A DNA stretch of 64,000 nt, taken from assembly GCA_036389255.1 (NCBI GenBank), contig DASVQI010000024.1:744001-808000 (forward strand). Direction: 5' to 3'. The stretch comes from JACVRN01 sp036389255. GTDB lineage: Bacteria; Acidobacteriota; Blastocatellia; Pyrinomonadales; Pyrinomonadaceae. Below are positions 32,705-40,576 of the stretch, piece by piece; within the stretch, counting starts at the first letter, position 1; every line of letters begins with the position of its first letter. The notes under the pieces are model-generated. The model did not search any database and was not told where the DNA came from. It saw only the letters and a list, made by a program, of their open reading frames with translations. The translations under genes were made by a program, and so were the position numbers.

Positions 32705-32797
32705 GAGTCTGGAGAGTCCTGAGAGTCTTGAGAGTCTATAGAGAAGAACGCTTCTTTACTCTACAGACTCTACAGACTCTCAGGACTCTCCGGACTG
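32705..32797. repeat. Palindromic array of 9-bp units at the thrS-infC junction
   Basis: Arms 32713-32743 and 32759-32789 match at 28 of 31 positions. Left units: AGTCTGGAG, AGTCCTGAG, AGTCTTGAG, AGTCTATAG. The right arm overlaps the thrS stop and encodes the last few residues of ThrS (SGES). Confidence 0.87.
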
Positions 32798-34768
32798 TTC
32801 CGTTGTTATAGCGCGAGAGTCTACTAACTTGCGCGCCATCTCTCGAAATTCGGCAAGGGTCATTGTGCCGAGGTCGCCGCGCGAGCGTTCGCGTACGGCG
32901 ACTGCGCCCTGTTCCATCTCGCGGTCTCCCAGAACCAGCATGAATGGAACCTTCTGCAACTGTGCATCGCGTATCTTCGCGCCTATCTTCTCGCTCTTGA
33001 GATTCAGCTCGACGCGCAGGCCCGCCTGCTTCAGTTCTGCGGCGACCTTTTCCGCGTACTCGTTGATTCTGTCCGTAATAGGCAGCACCACCGCCTGTAC
33101 GGGCGAGAGCCAGAGTGGAAACGCGCCCGCGTAATGCTCAATCAACACGCCGAAGAAGCGCTCGATTGAGCCGAACAGTGCGCGATGAACCATCACGGGA
33201 CGATGAGGCTTGTTGTCTTCGCCTATGTACTCAAGCTGGAAGCGCTCGGGCAGGTTAAAGTCCCACTGAACGGTTCCCAGTTGCCACAGGCGGCCTATGG
33301 CATCCTCAATCTTGAAATCAATCTTCGGCCCGTAGAAGGCGGCTTCGCCCTCTATGCGCTCGTAGGGAATCCCCTTCTCCTTGAGCGCCGTGGCGAGCAT
33401 CCCTTCGGCCCTTTCCCAGTCTTCGTCCGCGCCAAGGTAATGTTTGCTCGTGTCGCTTCCCTTAACGGAAAGCTCAAACTTCACCTTCTCAAAACCGAAG
33501 GTCTTCAAGACCTGCACCACGAAATCTACGCAGTCTACAATCTCCCTCAGAACCTGTTCGGGTGTGCAGAAGATGTGCGCGTCGTCAACGGTGAAGCCTC
33601 GCACGCGCATAAGCCCGTGCAGAGTACCCGAAAGCTCCGCGCGGTAGACTGTCCCCATCTCCGCGTAGCGCTGCGGCAAATCCCTATAAGAGCGCTGCTG
33701 TGAGCCGTAGATGCCTATGTGAAACGGGCAGTTCATGGGCTTGAGGCGAAACTCGGCCTCTTCTATCTTGGTAGGCGAAAACATGGAGTCGCCGTAGTTC
33801 TGTTCGTGCCCGCTTATCTGCCACAGCTCGCGGCGCGCAATGTGCGGAGTGTAGACGAAGCTGTAGTTGCGCTTGATTAACTCCTCGTAGAGGTAATCTT
33901 CCATGGCCTTGCGTACGACCGCGCCCTTCGGGTGCCAGAAGATTAGCCCCTGCCCGTAAGATTCCTGAATCGAGAAGAGGTCAAGCTCCCGGCCCAGACG
34001 ACGATGGTCGCGTCTTTCAGCCTCTTCTCGCTGCTTGAGCCAGCCGTCCAGCTCTTCCTGTGTGAAGAAGGCTGTGCCGTAGATGCGCTGCATCTGCTGC
34101 TGCGCGGCATCGCCTTTCCAGTACGCGCCCGCAAGGCTGAGCAGCTTAAATGCCTTCAGCTTGTTGGTGTTCGGCACGTGCGGGCCTATGCAGAAGTCTA
34201 TGAAGGGCGAGCCGTCAATGTAATAGACGCTCACGACCTCTCCGGCCTTCTCTTCAATCAGCTCACACTTCAGAGGCTCGTCGCGCTCCGCGAAAATCTG
34301 TATCGCGCTCTCTTTGGAAATCTCTTCGCGGCGGTACGCGAGGTTGCGCTTGGCGATGTCACGCATGCGCTTTTCTATGACGGGAAGGTCTGCGTCCGTC
34401 AATGCGCGGGGCGCAATCACGTCGTAGAAGAAGCCGTAGCGCGGGTCATTGAGCAGCGCCGGGCCTATCCCCAACTTTGTGCCGGGAAAGAGGTCAAGCA
34501 CGGCTGCCGCCAGAAGATGAGCAGTCGAGTGACGCAGCACGTCCAGCCCCTCAAGCGTTTCAGGCAGCACGGGCTCTATCCTGACCGGGTCGCCGTTCGA
34601 CTCTACGCCGAGCGTGAAGCCTAAATCCACATCGCGCCCGTTGACGCGTGCGGCCAGAGCTTTTTTGGCGGCCTCGCGGTCAAGGCGCTTGAGCGCATCG
34701 GCCACGGTGACGGGCGCTTCGAGTTGCGCCTCTGCGCCGTCATTCAGTTGGACGTTTATCTCACTCAT
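32780..34768 (-). CDS. thrS: Threonyl-tRNA synthetase
   Basis: The 662-residue protein has a TGS domain (1-65), the editing domain with HSTAHLLAAAVLDLFP (about 80-95) and a class II core with KPMNCPFHIGIY (Zn Cys), ELSGTLHGLMRVRGFTVDDAHIFC, and EGEAAFYGPKIDF. An anticodon-binding C-terminal domain follows from about 545. It charges tRNA-Thr and edits Ser. The final residues come from the palindrome next to it. It is first in the thrS-infC-rpmI-rplT-pheST block, whose promoter is at 35184-35212, leaving a leader of about 400 nt. Confidence 0.96.
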   Translation of the reverse strand: MSEINVQLNDGAEAQLEAPVTVADALKRLDREAAKKALAARVNGRDVDLGFTLGVESNGDPVRIEPVLPETLEGLDVLRHSTAHLLAAAVLDLFPGTKLGIGPALLNDPRYGFFYDVIAPRALTDADLPVIEKRMRDIAKRNLAYRREEISKESAIQIFAERDEPLKCELIEEKAGEVVSVYYIDGSPFIDFCIGPHVPNTNKLKAFKLLSLAGAYWKGDAAQQQMQRIYGTAFFTQEELDGWLKQREEAERRDHRRLGRELDLFSIQESYGQGLIFWHPKGAVVRKAMEDYLYEELIKRNYSFVYTPHIARRELWQISGHEQNYGDSMFSPTKIEEAEFRLKPMNCPFHIGIYGSQQRSYRDLPQRYAEMGTVYRAELSGTLHGLMRVRGFTVDDAHIFCTPEQVLREIVDCVDFVVQVLKTFGFEKVKFELSVKGSDTSKHYLGADEDWERAEGMLATALKEKGIPYERIEGEAAFYGPKIDFKIEDAIGRLWQLGTVQWDFNLPERFQLEYIGEDNKPHRPVMVHRALFGSIERFFGVLIEHYAGAFPLWLSPVQAVVLPITDRINEYAEKVAAELKQAGLRVELNLKSEKIGAKIRDAQLQKVPFMLVLGDREMEQGAVAVRERSRGDLGTMTLAEFREMARKLVDSRAITTEQSGES

Positions 34769-35183
34769 AGCTTAACGGTCTCCGCTCTTCCATTTGCATA
34801 AAAGGAACAAAGCAAATTGCCCCGCATCCCTCAGGACTACTCTTTTGCCGAGCAGCCTCGCGGTGGAAGAAAAGCGTCAACCGAACTGTCTTTTGTGCCG
34901 ATTTAATCTAGGAACGGCAACTCTACTTAAGATCGGATTCGATAGGAGCGCCTTCACGCGAGGCCGCCCAAAACCTGTGGGAGCAGCCCTCTCGCTAAAA
35001 CTTAAAGAATCGAGTGTACGTTCGAGTTCGATTCATAACGCGAAGGTCTTCCGGAGCTTCCTATCAAAACTGGGAAAATTCAGCAGGCGTTCCGGGCAGA
35101 ATCCATGAGCCGCCCTTGCCCTGCCTTCTCTCAAGACATTCTTTGCGCCCTTTAACAGAGCCACAACCATTCTTGAAGCTATA
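34769..35183 (-). other. Long 5' leader region of thrS (no gene seen)
   Basis: About 410 nt separate the promoter at 35184-35212 from the thrS start. I found no T-box sequence, no tRNA-like element and no supported ORF. The short frame at 34794-35108 on the plus strand has no family features. A structured regulatory leader is possible. Confidence 0.5.
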
Positions 35184-35212
35184 AATTTAACGAAAGAGGC
35201 GTGAGAAGTCAA
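35184..35212 (-). promoter_or_regulatory. Sigma-70 promoter for the thrS-pheT block
   Basis: TTGACT at 35207-35212 and TAAATT at 35184-35189 on the minus strand, with an ideal 17-nt spacer. The -35 matches 5 of 6 and the -10 matches 4 of 6. Confidence 0.6.
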
Positions 35213-35237
35213 TTTCAGAGGAGTAAACAGAGAGAAA

Positions 35238-35305
35238 CCACGCGCATCGCTACAAGCAACGGTAAGAGAGAACGTCTTTTGCGTTGCTTGTAGTGACGCG
35301 CGTGG
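35238..35305 (-). terminator. 24-bp stem after the ompA-like gene
   Basis: CCACGCGCATCGCTACAAGCAACG (35238-35261) pairs with 35282-35305 with two mismatches. On the minus strand it is followed by TTTCTCTCTGTTTACTCC. It ends the OmpA-like gene (stop 35342). Confidence 0.65.
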
Positions 35306-35341
35306 TAAAACTTCTTCCGCCCGCGTCAGTAGCTTCTACGG

Positions 35342-36385
35342 CTATTGATTCGGCGTAGTCTGGGAAACCGTGCCGGTGCTCATATTGAGCGTGGGTTGAA
35401 CCAATCCCTTGCTGACGAGGAATTTGACCTCTACGCGGCGATTCTCAGCGCGGCCCTGACGGGTGCGATTATCTGCCACGGCCTTTGCCTCGCCGTATCC
35501 GAACGGCGTGATGATGCGGCGCAAAGGTATGTTGTGATTCTCCACCAGATAGCGCACCACAGCGTCCGCTCTCTGCTGGCTCAACCGGCGATTCGTGTTG
35601 ACCGAACCGGAGGCGTCAGTATAGCCGGAGATTTCTACAAGATAGCCCTTGGCTGTAGCGGTTTTTCTGGCCAACTCGTCCAGTTCGGTCTTCGCTTCCC
35701 GGCTCAGCACGGCGCTGCCAGCGCGGAACAGAATCGCCCTGCTCTCCTGCGCTTCGTACTCGTCCAGAGAAGAGATGCGCTCGTTTGTCGCATTGACGCC
35801 TGCGACGGCTGCGTCGGCAGTCTCCTGCGCCGCCCTCGCTCCGCCGCGAGCCGCGTTTGATACTGCGGCCAACTCGTCAATCTGCCCGCTCATGCGCTGG
35901 GCGTTCTGCTCCACCTGACTGACTCTCTGCTCCGCCTCTCCGACTCTGTTCTCCACAGGATTGACCCGAGACTCCACCGTCTGCGCGACCCTGTAGTCCG
36001 ATTCGTTGAAGCGGATTTTAGTTGCGACCAACTGGCCTGTGGAGTCGCCGCGACCTTCTACTTCCAGATTGAGGCCGCGAAGGATTTGTGTCGTGCCGTA
36101 GTTCTTACCGGAGCTTAGGAATCCTCCTTTGGTTTTCACGCTCGTCCTGTCTGTCAGCAGGACTCTTGTCTCTACGCTGCTGGCGTCGCGGATAGTAAAG
36201 CCGTCGGAGTCGCGGTTAGTGACGACGCCCTTAATCTTCATCTTCTGGTTGTTGGCGACAGATTGCGTATTAATCGAGCCGTTGGTAGAGCCGGTCGTAC
36301 CATTCTGAGCGAAAGCGGCTGGCGCAAACAGAAGCGCTAAGGCGAGCGCAAGTAGCGGGGTGATGTAATTCTTATTCGACTTCAA
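35342..36385 (-). CDS. OmpA-family outer membrane/peptidoglycan-binding protein
   Basis: The 347-residue protein has a signal peptide (1-26, LLFAPAAFA), a small DUF5666-like beta domain (about 45-125, IKGVVTNRDSDGFTIRD), a coiled-coil linker (about 138-215, Ala/Glu-rich) and a C-terminal OmpA domain (about 215-325). The OmpA part has VEISGYTDASGSVNTNRRLSQQRADAVVRYLV and FGYGEAKAVADNRTRQGRAENRRVEV, the peptidoglycan-binding signature. It should tether the outer membrane to peptidoglycan. It stands alone, upstream of no clear operon partner, with its own terminator. Confidence 0.9.
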   Translation of the reverse strand: MKSNKNYITPLLALALALLFAPAAFAQNGTTGSTNGSINTQSVANNQKMKIKGVVTNRDSDGFTIRDASSVETRVLLTDRTSVKTKGGFLSSGKNYGTTQILRGLNLEVEGRGDSTGQLVATKIRFNESDYRVAQTVESRVNPVENRVGEAEQRVSQVEQNAQRMSGQIDELAAVSNAARGGARAAQETADAAVAGVNATNERISSLDEYEAQESRAILFRAGSAVLSREAKTELDELARKTATAKGYLVEISGYTDASGSVNTNRRLSQQRADAVVRYLVENHNIPLRRIITPFGYGEAKAVADNRTRQGRAENRRVEVKFLVSKGLVQPTLNMSTGTVSQTTPNQ

Positions 36386-36587
36386 AGTCGTTATTCTCCT
36401 TACTCTAAATTTTAGAATTTATCGCACTATGCTGGTTGACACCCGATGTGTCCTTCTTGAGCGAGGTCGTCTGTGGCTAAAACCATTATGGCGATTTAAC
36501 TTGAGCACAATAGCCACGCGTGACCCGGCGATGGTTGCGACCTTCTTGCGTTTCTCGTGCAAGCCTGTTGTGAAGGTCGTAGAACGA

Positions 36588-36626
36588 AAAGAGGATGGAG
36601 AGCGTCTATAACTCTCCATCCTCTTT
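36588..36626 (-). terminator. Perfect 15-bp hairpin after the M36 protease gene
   Basis: AAAGAGGATGGAGAG (36588-36602) pairs with CTCTCCATCCTCTTT (36612-36626). On the minus strand the stem ends in CTCTTTTCGTT, giving a short U tract. The rest of 36386-36648 holds no other clear signal. Confidence 0.8.
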
Positions 36627-36648
36627 CTGCTCTCTTAACTCTTCCGTA

Positions 36649-39600
36649 CTACTGAAGAATCGTGGCCGTCACCTTTTTGGTGAGCGGGTTGACTGTGAAG
36701 CGGACGAGTTTTGGCAGAGCGGCTGTCGTTCCGCCGGAGGTGCCGCCGTAGGCCGTGCTTCCGCCTATGGTGCGCGTCCCGCCGTTTTCGTTCGGTGACC
36801 CGTTGGGAAGCAACTGGTCGCTGACTATCTTGTAGTCCGCAGGCCCGTTGGCCCAGCCCAGCACTCGTATAAAGTAGCGCGTGTTCGGCTGAACGGCTAC
36901 AGTGAAATGCTCGTTCGCCGTTTCGGTCGTTGACTGCGCCAGCACCTGCCCGCTCTCCGAGACTAACTGCAAATCCATGTCGCGCGCGAGCGTGGAAGTG
37001 AGCGTCACGTCTATAAGCTGAGCGTCCGACTTCGTCACGACTTCAACCTGATCCCATGTTATGCCCTTGAAGTTCGGGTCGCCGTAGGTTGGCGACGCGT
37101 CGCCCGTGACGAAGCTGGAAGGCTCGCCAGCCACAAGATTGCCGGACTTCTCTTCATGGAACACAGAGTAGGTGACGGGCGGCGGCGGATTTGAAGTCCC
37201 GTCCGGGCTCTGGCTTCCCTCGCCTACGGTCGCGCTGGTGAAAGCTCCGGCCAGTATTTTCGCGTCGAAGGTGAAGAGCTGAGCCGCAGGGTCGTTGAAC
37301 TCAAGCCGCCTTGCCCCGCTTGTTGCCCCTAGCGGCAGGGTCTGATTGTAGATGAAGGTGTTGCCGTTCTGGTCTGCGTTCCTGACGGTCACGGTCGGGT
37401 TAGAGATGCTCACAACCTGAAACTGAATCGGGCCGTAAGCGGTCTTGTCCGAGCTGAAAGCGCCGCGAGTGTTCGTCAGCTTGTTATCAAAAGCCATCAC
37501 GCCGTTCGAGAAGGTGATGTTGGAGATGGCCGCGTCTATCTGCGTAGTCAAGTCCTGCGTGGCTTTGACTGCGCGGCTTGAGCCGCTCGGGTTAGACCAG
37601 CCGAGCTGTCCCGTCTGGTTGACGCCAATGGCCCGCACCACGTACTCGCTCTCGAAGAGGTCGTTAAGGCCCGAGGCCGCGAAGATTTCGTGAATCGGCC
37701 CGGCGTCCGTGTAGGAGAGTTGGTCTGCGCCGACAAAGGCTACGTGACGAAAGCCCGTGGTTGATTGGTCGCCGTCCGCGTAGTCGCGTCCGCCGTTCGG
37801 CAGGCGGCGATTCTCAAATCCAATCTTTCGCTTCAGGACTTCGTAAGCGACCGCGCCCTGCACGCCGTTCCAGCTAACATTAATCGAGCGCGGGCTCGCT
37901 GCACTGACCTGAACATTAGACGGAACCGCAGGAGCAGCCTGATTGCCCGCGAACGAAGTCACCTGCGTAGAAATAGTGGCCTTGCCTCCGCCGTCAACCT
38001 CTCTGGCGTTGACGCCGATTTCGTGCGCGGCGAAGACCTGCTCAATCAAAGCGCGGTGTTTGCCGGGCGCGCTCAAATCGGCCGAGTCCGTGGGATAAAG
38101 CATCTGGTCTGCTATGAGCATGGCGTCACGCGACTTGACGAACGTGTCTGGGGCCATAGTGCCAAGTACATACATTGAGCCCATGAAGTCTCGCTCGAAA
38201 ATCTCCGTGCCCTTCTTAATCTTCTTGGCCGGCATACCATCGCTGGGCTGCGGTCGCTTGTAGGTTGAATCTGACGGGTAAACGCGATTCAGCATCTCTC
38301 GCACGTCCCACATGGTGGACATGTAGATTTCGCCGTCGTAATGCTCTTCAAAGTCGTAGCGCGCGGGCTTCGCGGGAAGCACAAGCGGAATTATCTCCGG
38401 CTCGGCAGGCCAGTAGAGCGTGCCTATGTCCGAGTACTTGAGCGTGGATTTCGCCGTGCGCACGTAAAGCAGCGAGTCGGGGTCTTGGCCCCGGCTGCGC
38501 GTGCGGTCGCGCAAGCCCTTAGCCTGTATGACGTACTCGCCCAAAGAAGGATTATTCGTAATCGTGAATGCCCACATGTCCGCCTGTCCTTCGTTCAGAG
38601 CGCTGGCCTCAATACCGCTATCGAGTCCCGCAATCGGAGTCGTGACGGCGTGCATCCCCTCGTGATACGGAACCGTGCCTTCAAGCGCGAGGTCGTTCAT
38701 CAGGAAGCCGTGGCCGTAGGCAGTGGGATTGGCTACGCCGTCCGGCGCGGGCATGCCTGTCACAAGCTGGTAGATGCCCGTCGCGTCGGCTGCGAAAGCG
38801 TTGTCCATGCCGAGCGCCTTGAACGCCAGATTCGGGTCTGTTGGGTCGGGCACGGAGTTACGCAGCACCACGTTGAGCGCCAGATACATGTTCGGGAAAT
38901 GGACTGTGGCCGTGAGCGGCGCGGTCTTGCCCGGATAGGTATTCGGGAAATCACCTTCAGCGCCGCCTACAGTCTGACGGTCGCCTGCCACGTGCAGGTA
39001 GTCAACGTATTCAAGCAGGTAGGTGACGAAGAAGAAGGCGTTGATTTCATCCTGATGCTCGGCGGGCTCAGCGAACTGATCCTGTTCGTTGGTGCGCGCC
39101 TCGAAGTTCGAAGGATTGTCCTCGCGGAAGTGCCAAGTGCCGAGGGCGGACTGCGCGAACGGCTGCTTGGTGGCGAGCGCGTTGTTGACTATGACGTGCT
39201 GGCCCGTGAGCGTGCCGTTTAAGCCCGTAGCCAGATTCGACAGGTCGAAGGAGCGCAGCTTGACCCGCTCCTGACCGCAGGGCGTGCCGTTGCAGTCGGA
39301 GATTCTGGACTGGTCTTTCAATTCCTGCGTGATGTCGGGATACTTCGGATAGATGTCAGCCGTCAGAGGATGAACCGGGCTCTGCTGAAAGCTTATGAAA
39401 TCCTTGCGCGAGACAATCTCTCCGGTGTGCGCGTCAACTTCCGTCAGGAAGAGGCCGAAAGGATTGGTGGAGAATTTTGCCACCTTCCACACGAGCTTGT
39501 AGCCGTCCGCCGTCGGATAGATTCCCAAACGCGGCTCAAGATTGCTGACGGGCGCAAGCTGCTGCGAAAGTATGCTCAGACCCTGCTCAAAGAGCTTGGA

Positions 39601-40272
39601 GATGTTCGCCGGAAGGTTGATTTGATACTTAGCAAGGTCTGCGTCAACCGTCTGCCGTGCCTGCGCGGCAGAGACTGTCGGCTGCGTGTTGACGTTTATG
39701 CCGTTGAAGTACGGGCCGGAAGCGGCTATCACCCGGCTGCCTTTAATGACAAGGCCAACGCCGCCGTTTTTGACATCTATGCCGCCGAAGGTCTGCTGGA
39801 AGCGCAGGAGCGAGCCGCCTAGAGCCTGCCTGTTGCTGACAAGGCGTAAGTCCGCTACGTTACTGATTCCGAAGAGCGCGGCGTTCTCCTGTAGGAACGC
39901 GCGTCCGACCTCTTCCGGGGTTCCGCCGTAAGCTTGGCTGGCGAAGTCGTAAACGACATCGGGCGAGCCGCCGAAATTATTCCAGCGCATAGTCATCTGC
40001 GGCGCATTGGCAGCCGCCTTCAGTTGCTCCAGAGCCGCTAGCTGCTGGCTCGTAGCCACGCGCATGTTGCCCAAAGCGCGTGTCGCGTTCAGGTCGTAAT
40101 TCGGCACCAGCCGCTTGTAAAGCTGTGACGCGCCGTTCGCAGAGTTCTTGTCGTTCGGTGACGCCTTTGTGCGGTTGAGCGGAAAATATATGGCCACTAC
40201 TATCATCGCGCCGACGAGCGCGACGATGGCCAGCCTGTAAATGGTGTTCGCTTTGGCTGCTCTGGACTTCAT
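36649..40272 (-). CDS. Secreted M36 (fungalysin) metalloprotease with PPC-like domain and shared C-terminal module
   Basis: Starting at ATG 40272 gives 1207 residues. Signal/TM at about 10-30; FTP and PepSY-like propeptide (about 60-290, with GTPEEVGRAFLQENAALFGI); M36 catalytic domain with HEGMH (zinc and catalytic Glu) and ALNEGQADMWAF (third ligand). C-terminal: an FnIII-like domain (about 780-900), a module starting AAISNITFSNGV and ending LFTFDAKI, a PPC-like domain (VTLTSTLARDMDLQLV) and the tail LVRFTVNPLTKKVTATILQ. Fungalysins are secreted endopeptidases first known from fungi and found in several bacterial phyla. The promoter region carries phased ACTTGAG repeats (40329-40389). Confidence 0.92.
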   Translation of the reverse strand: MKSRAAKANTIYRLAIVALVGAMIVVAIYFPLNRTKASPNDKNSANGASQLYKRLVPNYDLNATRALGNMRVATSQQLAALEQLKAAANAPQMTMRWNNFGGSPDVVYDFASQAYGGTPEEVGRAFLQENAALFGISNVADLRLVSNRQALGGSLLRFQQTFGGIDVKNGGVGLVIKGSRVIAASGPYFNGINVNTQPTVSAAQARQTVDADLAKYQINLPANISKLFEQGLSILSQQLAPVSNLEPRLGIYPTADGYKLVWKVAKFSTNPFGLFLTEVDAHTGEIVSRKDFISFQQSPVHPLTADIYPKYPDITQELKDQSRISDCNGTPCGQERVKLRSFDLSNLATGLNGTLTGQHVIVNNALATKQPFAQSALGTWHFREDNPSNFEARTNEQDQFAEPAEHQDEINAFFFVTYLLEYVDYLHVAGDRQTVGGAEGDFPNTYPGKTAPLTATVHFPNMYLALNVVLRNSVPDPTDPNLAFKALGMDNAFAADATGIYQLVTGMPAPDGVANPTAYGHGFLMNDLALEGTVPYHEGMHAVTTPIAGLDSGIEASALNEGQADMWAFTITNNPSLGEYVIQAKGLRDRTRSRGQDPDSLLYVRTAKSTLKYSDIGTLYWPAEPEIIPLVLPAKPARYDFEEHYDGEIYMSTMWDVREMLNRVYPSDSTYKRPQPSDGMPAKKIKKGTEIFERDFMGSMYVLGTMAPDTFVKSRDAMLIADQMLYPTDSADLSAPGKHRALIEQVFAAHEIGVNAREVDGGGKATISTQVTSFAGNQAAPAVPSNVQVSAASPRSINVSWNGVQGAVAYEVLKRKIGFENRRLPNGGRDYADGDQSTTGFRHVAFVGADQLSYTDAGPIHEIFAASGLNDLFESEYVVRAIGVNQTGQLGWSNPSGSSRAVKATQDLTTQIDAAISNITFSNGVMAFDNKLTNTRGAFSSDKTAYGPIQFQVVSISNPTVTVRNADQNGNTFIYNQTLPLGATSGARRLEFNDPAAQLFTFDAKILAGAFTSATVGEGSQSPDGTSNPPPPVTYSVFHEEKSGNLVAGEPSSFVTGDASPTYGDPNFKGITWDQVEVVTKSDAQLIDVTLTSTLARDMDLQLVSESGQVLAQSTTETANEHFTVAVQPNTRYFIRVLGWANGPADYKIVSDQLLPNGSPNENGGTRTIGGSTAYGGTSGGTTAALPKLVRFTVNPLTKKVTATILQ

Positions 40273-40328
40273 CCCTTTATCTCCTTCGTCTAATAAAAGA
40301 ATCGGCATGGTGAGAGATTACGGATTCG

Positions 40329-40389
40329 ACTTGAGAAATACTTGAGCGGCGGAGAGCGAAAACTTGAGTCGCGCGACGGAAAACTTGAG
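40329..40389. promoter_or_regulatory. Phased ACTTGAG repeat array upstream of the M36 protease
   Basis: Four copies of ACTTGAG start at 40329, 40340, 40362 and 40383, with steps of 11, 22 and 21 bp, on one face of the helix. The last copy is inside GGAAAACTTGAGGCGGG (40378-40394), found identically at 51989-52005. It lies 57-117 bp before the M36 start, as expected for an activator array. The regulator is unknown. The rest of 40273-40576 holds the terminator at 40515-40550. Confidence 0.7.
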
Positions 40390-40514
40390 GCGGGAAGGCG
40401 TTGCTTTCAATCTGCTCTAAAATCTGTAGCGGAAGCATTCGCACCTCCCAACTAATATTGCAGTCTCCTTGCGGGCAGCCGCTTTTCCCCCTCGCCTTGC
40501 AATGAAAAGACAAG

Positions 40515-40550
40515 AACCGCCGGTTCCTCTTTATTGAGAAACCGGCGGTT
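40515..40550 (-). terminator. Hairpin terminator after the S8 protease (40577)
   Basis: AACCGCCGGTT (40515-40525) pairs with AACCGGCGGTT (40540-40550), 14-nt loop. On the minus strand it is followed by CTTGTCTTTTC. Stop of the gene is 27 bp before. Confidence 0.75.
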
Positions 40551-40576
40551 GAGTTCTCTAAATTGGCCGAAGTCTC

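Noticed and set aside
20222..32797. Reading the 9-bp unit arrays as a CRISPR array.
   Set aside because: Units are 9 bp, contiguous without spacers and arranged as inverted arms; no cas genes nearby.
34850..34880. CGCGGTGG resembling a T-box end in the thrS leader.
   Set aside because: The rest of the T-box consensus is absent and the orientation does not fit a minus-strand leader.
34794..35108. Plus-strand frame of 104 codons in the thrS leader.
   Set aside because: Ser/Arg/Leu-rich with no motif or SD; lies in a transcribed leader on the other strand.
38341..39222. Long plus-strand frame of 293 codons inside the M36 gene.
   Set aside because: It is a GC-rich antisense shadow: no family resemblance, Arg/His/Val-heavy composition, and the opposite strand encodes a clear M36 protease.
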